Shown: one piece after another, positions 5,571 through 7,839 of the stretch | Position numbering within the stretch: the stretch's first letter is position 1 | How the letters are laid out: every line of letters begins with the position of its first letter | Source of the DNA: Shewanella sp. | Lineage (GTDB): Bacteria > Pseudomonadota > Gammaproteobacteria > Enterobacterales > Shewanellaceae | Assembly: GCA_004195335.1 (NCBI GenBank) | Contig: SDWK01000304.1 | Coordinates: 1-7,839, forward strand | DNA length: 7,839 nt | Direction of reading: 5' to 3' | Program-made: the position numbers and the translations under genes | Notes under the pieces: generated by a model | What the model was told of the DNA's origin: nothing | The model's input: the letters and a program-made list of their open reading frames with translations, nothing else | Databases searched by the model: none

Positions 5571-6578
5571 ATGTCAAAAAGAACTATAACCGTGATCCCT
5601 GGTGATGGGATTGGACCAAGCATTATCGATGCAGCCATAAAAATTCTTGATAAAGCTGGTTGCGATTTTGAATATGAATTTGCCGATGCTGGTTTAGCTG
5701 CGCTTGAAAAGCAAGGAGAGCTTTTACCTCAACGAACTCTCGACTTAATCGAGAAGAACCGTATCACCTTAAAGGGCCCTTTAACTACGCCAGTTGGTGA
5801 GGGGTTTACCTCTATCAATGTATCATTGCGTAAAAAGTTCAGCCTTTACGCGAATGTTCGCCCAGTTCTCTCTTTCAAAGGAACTCAGGCACGATACGAT
5901 AACATCGATATCATTACCGTTCGTGAAAACACCGAGGGCATGTATTCGGGTCTGGGTCAGACCGTCTCGGATGATGGTGCGACAGCTGAAGCGACAAGTA
6001 TAATCACTCGCAAGGGTGCTGAACAGATCACAACTTTCGCTTATGAACTTGCTCGTAAAGAAAATCGTAAGAAAGTGACTATCGTTCATAAAGCTAACAT
6101 CATGAAATCGACTTCAGGACTATTCTTGAAAGTCGCCCGTGAAGTCAGCCTACGTTACCCGGACATCATCACTGAAGAGATGATTGTCGATGCGACGTGT
6201 ATGAAGCTGGTCATGAACCCTGAAAACTTTGACGTTATGGTAACGACAAACTTATTTGGTGACATACTTTCTGATCTGTGTGCTGGTCTAGTCGGCGGTC
6301 TGGGTATGGCTCCGGGTGCCAACATAGGTAAAGATGCGGCGATTTTTGAAGCGGTTCACGGTAGTGCTCCCGATATTGCCGGCAAAAACCTGGCAAACCC
6401 AACATCGGTTATTCTAGCCTCGATCCAGATGCTTGAGTATCTGGGCATGGCTGATAAAGCTGAGAAGGTCCGCGCTGCTGTTACCGCCGTGATTGCCGAA
6501 GGCGACCGTACTACACGCGACCTAGGTGGTACCCATGGTACGACCGATTTCACACAAGCTGTGATTGAACGATTATAA
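5571..6578 (+). CDS. Isocitrate dehydrogenase, NAD-dependent type
   Basis: The 335-residue protein belongs to the isocitrate/isopropylmalate dehydrogenase family and should oxidatively decarboxylate isocitrate to 2-oxoglutarate in the TCA cycle, in the cytoplasm. It has the N-terminal GDGIGPSI loop (11-18), the isocitrate-contacting Ser81 and Asn83 with Arg87 (SINVSLRK), Arg97 in ANVRP, RENTEGMY (118-125), Lys174 in VHKANIMK, and the family signature NLFGDILSDLCAG with Mg2+ ligands Asp231 and Asp235. The coenzyme segment reads HGSAPDIAG (263-271). Asp-Ile there replaces the Lys-Tyr that binds the 2'-phosphate of NADP in the E. coli enzyme, so NAD+ is the expected coenzyme. The S-x-N pair argues for isocitrate over isopropylmalate. 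Its size matches the short NAD-type and mitochondrial IDH3 subunits, not the ~416-residue E. coli enzyme, and the E. coli-type kinase control is not assured. It is monocistronic, with a terminator 32 bases downstream. Confidence 0.92.
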   Translation: MSKRTITVIPGDGIGPSIIDAAIKILDKAGCDFEYEFADAGLAALEKQGELLPQRTLDLIEKNRITLKGPLTTPVGEGFTSINVSLRKKFSLYANVRPVLSFKGTQARYDNIDIITVRENTEGMYSGLGQTVSDDGATAEATSIITRKGAEQITTFAYELARKENRKKVTIVHKANIMKSTSGLFLKVAREVSLRYPDIITEEMIVDATCMKLVMNPENFDVMVTTNLFGDILSDLCAGLVGGLGMAPGANIGKDAAIFEAVHGSAPDIAGKNLANPTSVILASIQMLEYLGMADKAEKVRAAVTAVIAEGDRTTRDLGGTHGTTDFTQAVIERL

Positions 6579-6610
6579 AAGCAGGTTCTAGGTTCTAACA
6601 GCCTATACAT

Positions 6611-6644
6611 AAAAGGCCCTATGTTTTCACATAGGGCCTTTTTT
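6611..6644. terminator. Strong bidirectional rho-independent terminator
   Basis: GGCCCTATG (6615-6623) pairs perfectly with CATAGGGCC (6630-6638) around a six-base TTTTCA loop. Four A residues on the left pair with the T-run on the right (six T residues, 6639-6644). It lies between the convergent ends of the isocitrate dehydrogenase gene and rlmM. It suits both, though the T-tract is longer for the plus-strand gene. Confidence 0.92.
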
Positions 6645-6665
6645 ATAGATTCAATAATAAGTTAA

Positions 6666-7748
6666 TTAGCTAACCTGAGTCGGATTTAAACTCAGGTAAA
6701 CCGTCACTTCATCACGGTCATGGTAAAGGTGCTTACATTTTATCGAGAAGTTCTTTATCTCGTTCTCTTTAAGCACTGTCGCCATGGTCTCCAATATAGT
6801 CGTCACGTCTTGATAGCGACTCTTCATCGGTAATTTAAGGTTAAACATCGCCTCTTTAAACCAACCATTGATCGCCCAGGCTTCAATCAGCTCAGCCACA
6901 CGTGCGGGCTTCTCGATCATGTCGCAGACCAACCAATAGATATTCTTACGTGGCGGCTCGAAACGAAAACCATCGGCTTGATAGTGCTTAACCTGACCGG
7001 TTTCCATTAAGCCTTCATCCATCGCTCCATTATCGACTGCGGCGACAAACATACCACGACGAACAAGCTGGTAAGTCCAACCTCCAGGACAAGCACCTAA
7101 ATCGACCGAGTTCATGCCACTGCTTAATCTCAGCTCTTTTTCCTCTTCTGGAATAAAGTGGATAAATGCTTCATCTAACTTTAATGTCGAACGACTAGGT
7201 GCATCGCTGGCCATTTTCAGTCTTGGGATCCCCATTGGATAGGGAGAACTATTATTGCTAAAAGAAAAACCAACATAAGCCGTTCCTGAAGCCACAAAAC
7301 AGACATGAATAATTGGGCGACTGCTACTCTCTTTTCTAAGTAAGTTTCCAGAGCTCTTCAACTTCTGTCTTAATGGGACCGTAAATTTACGACAAAAAGT
7401 AGTGCGCTCTTTTGCTTCATTGGTATCTGGTGTCTCGACCCTTAACTCACCGGCATTTCTAACGTCGGATAACGCTTCCATGATTGGCGTGATCCGATCA
7501 TCTTCCGGCAGGTTTTTCAGCAATGCTTTAGCCGCAAACATCTGTCTGGCAAAGATCAGTGAATCCAATTTTATCTTTTGCGCTAAGATGGTGGCATCGC
7601 CGGCTTGAAAGCACTGAAAAATCACATAAGCATCGTTTTTATTGGTTTTTACAAAACCACCGATATCAAGTTTAGCCGCGTGATGCTGTATCTCAGCGGC
7701 ACACTCTTTTTCATAGCCTGCACGGCAAAACAAAAATAGGTTAATCAT
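6666..7748 (-). CDS. rlmM: RlmM, 23S rRNA (cytidine-2498 2'-O)-methyltransferase
   Basis: The 360-residue cytoplasmic enzyme transfers a methyl group from S-adenosylmethionine to the 2'-oxygen of C2498 in the peptidyl transferase centre of 23S rRNA. It aligns over its whole length with E. coli RlmM (YgdE, 366 residues) as I recall it. Residues 1 to about 170 are the N-terminal RNA-binding part including the THUMP region (FCRAGYEKECAAEI, SLIFARQ, FCRKFTVPLR). The Rossmann-type methyltransferase domain has the AdoMet loop VDLGACPGGW (215-224) and VDNG at 238-241. The K-D-K-E catalytic tetrad of 2'-O-methyltransferases is probably Lys190 (STLKLDEAF), Asp276 (VCDM), Lys305 (FNLKLPMK) and Glu347 (HDRDEVTV). 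The ATG at 7748 has AGGA (plus-strand 7755-7758) six bases upstream. No gene is fused or overlapping. The identification is firm. Confidence 0.96.
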   Translation of the reverse strand: MINLFLFCRAGYEKECAAEIQHHAAKLDIGGFVKTNKNDAYVIFQCFQAGDATILAQKIKLDSLIFARQMFAAKALLKNLPEDDRITPIMEALSDVRNAGELRVETPDTNEAKERTTFCRKFTVPLRQKLKSSGNLLRKESSSRPIIHVCFVASGTAYVGFSFSNNSSPYPMGIPRLKMASDAPSRSTLKLDEAFIHFIPEEEKELRLSSGMNSVDLGACPGGWTYQLVRRGMFVAAVDNGAMDEGLMETGQVKHYQADGFRFEPPRKNIYWLVCDMIEKPARVAELIEAWAINGWFKEAMFNLKLPMKSRYQDVTTILETMATVLKENEIKNFSIKCKHLYHDRDEVTVYLSLNPTQVS

Positions 7749-7774
7749 TGGAATTCCTGGAACTAGCCAATAAA

Positions 7775-7805
7775 AATGGCGACAATCAATATAATGGCCG
7801 CCATT
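7775..7805. promoter_or_regulatory. Inverted repeat in the rlmM upstream region
   Basis: AATGGCG (7775-7781) and CGCCATT (7799-7805) are exact inverted copies 17 bases apart, 27 to 57 bases before the rlmM start. A possible -10 element, TAGAAT on the minus strand (7803-7808), overlaps the distal arm, but no clear -35 accompanies it. The pair could be an operator, a leader hairpin or chance. The rest of 7749-7839 shows no coding frame that I can support. Confidence 0.25.
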
Positions 7806-7839
7806 CTACACTGTATATGCTGTTAATACGATTCTAAAC

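Overview
This 7.8-kb window looks like an ordinary chromosomal housekeeping region of a marine gammaproteobacterium, most likely Shewanella or a close relative. That assignment rests on protein character (close matches to enterobacterial RimJ and RlmM as I remember those sequences, an NAD-type isocitrate dehydrogenase, and a periplasmic S9 peptidase) and on moderate base composition. No database search was possible. I see no phage, transposase, CRISPR, tRNA, rRNA or defence genes.

Layout. Positions 1-377 hold no convincing gene. The first ~230 bases are rich in short perfect inverted repeats and look like a dispersed intergenic repeat element. A 38-codon ORF of unknown reality (261-377) follows and abuts the end of rimJ. 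From 2332 down to 378 on the minus strand lie three co-oriented genes: a MarC-family membrane protein, an isoprenylcysteine carboxylmethyltransferase-like membrane protein, and the ribosomal-protein acetyltransferase RimJ. The last two are tightly coupled. Between marC and the methyltransferase gene are two extra 83-bp copies of the 3' end of a marC gene, arranged in tandem with the real gene end; this is the most unusual structure in the window. A rho-independent terminator at 2402-2430 separates this group from a 945-residue secreted S9 (prolyl oligopeptidase) family peptidase encoded on the minus strand (5301-2464).

The peptidase gene is divergent from a NAD-type isocitrate dehydrogenase gene (5571-6578, plus strand). 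Their 269-bp shared intergenic region contains a near-consensus CRP-type site, an overlapping 21-bp perfect palindrome, and a further hairpin with helically phased direct repeats in the dehydrogenase leader. A strong bidirectional terminator at 6611-6644 ends both the dehydrogenase gene and the convergent rlmM gene (7748-6666), which encodes the 23S rRNA C2498 ribose methyltransferase.

Functionally the genes are a mixture: central carbon metabolism (isocitrate dehydrogenase), translation machinery modification (RimJ, RlmM), envelope or periplasmic functions (S9 peptidase, MarC, methyltransferase). There is no sign that the window as a whole forms one system.
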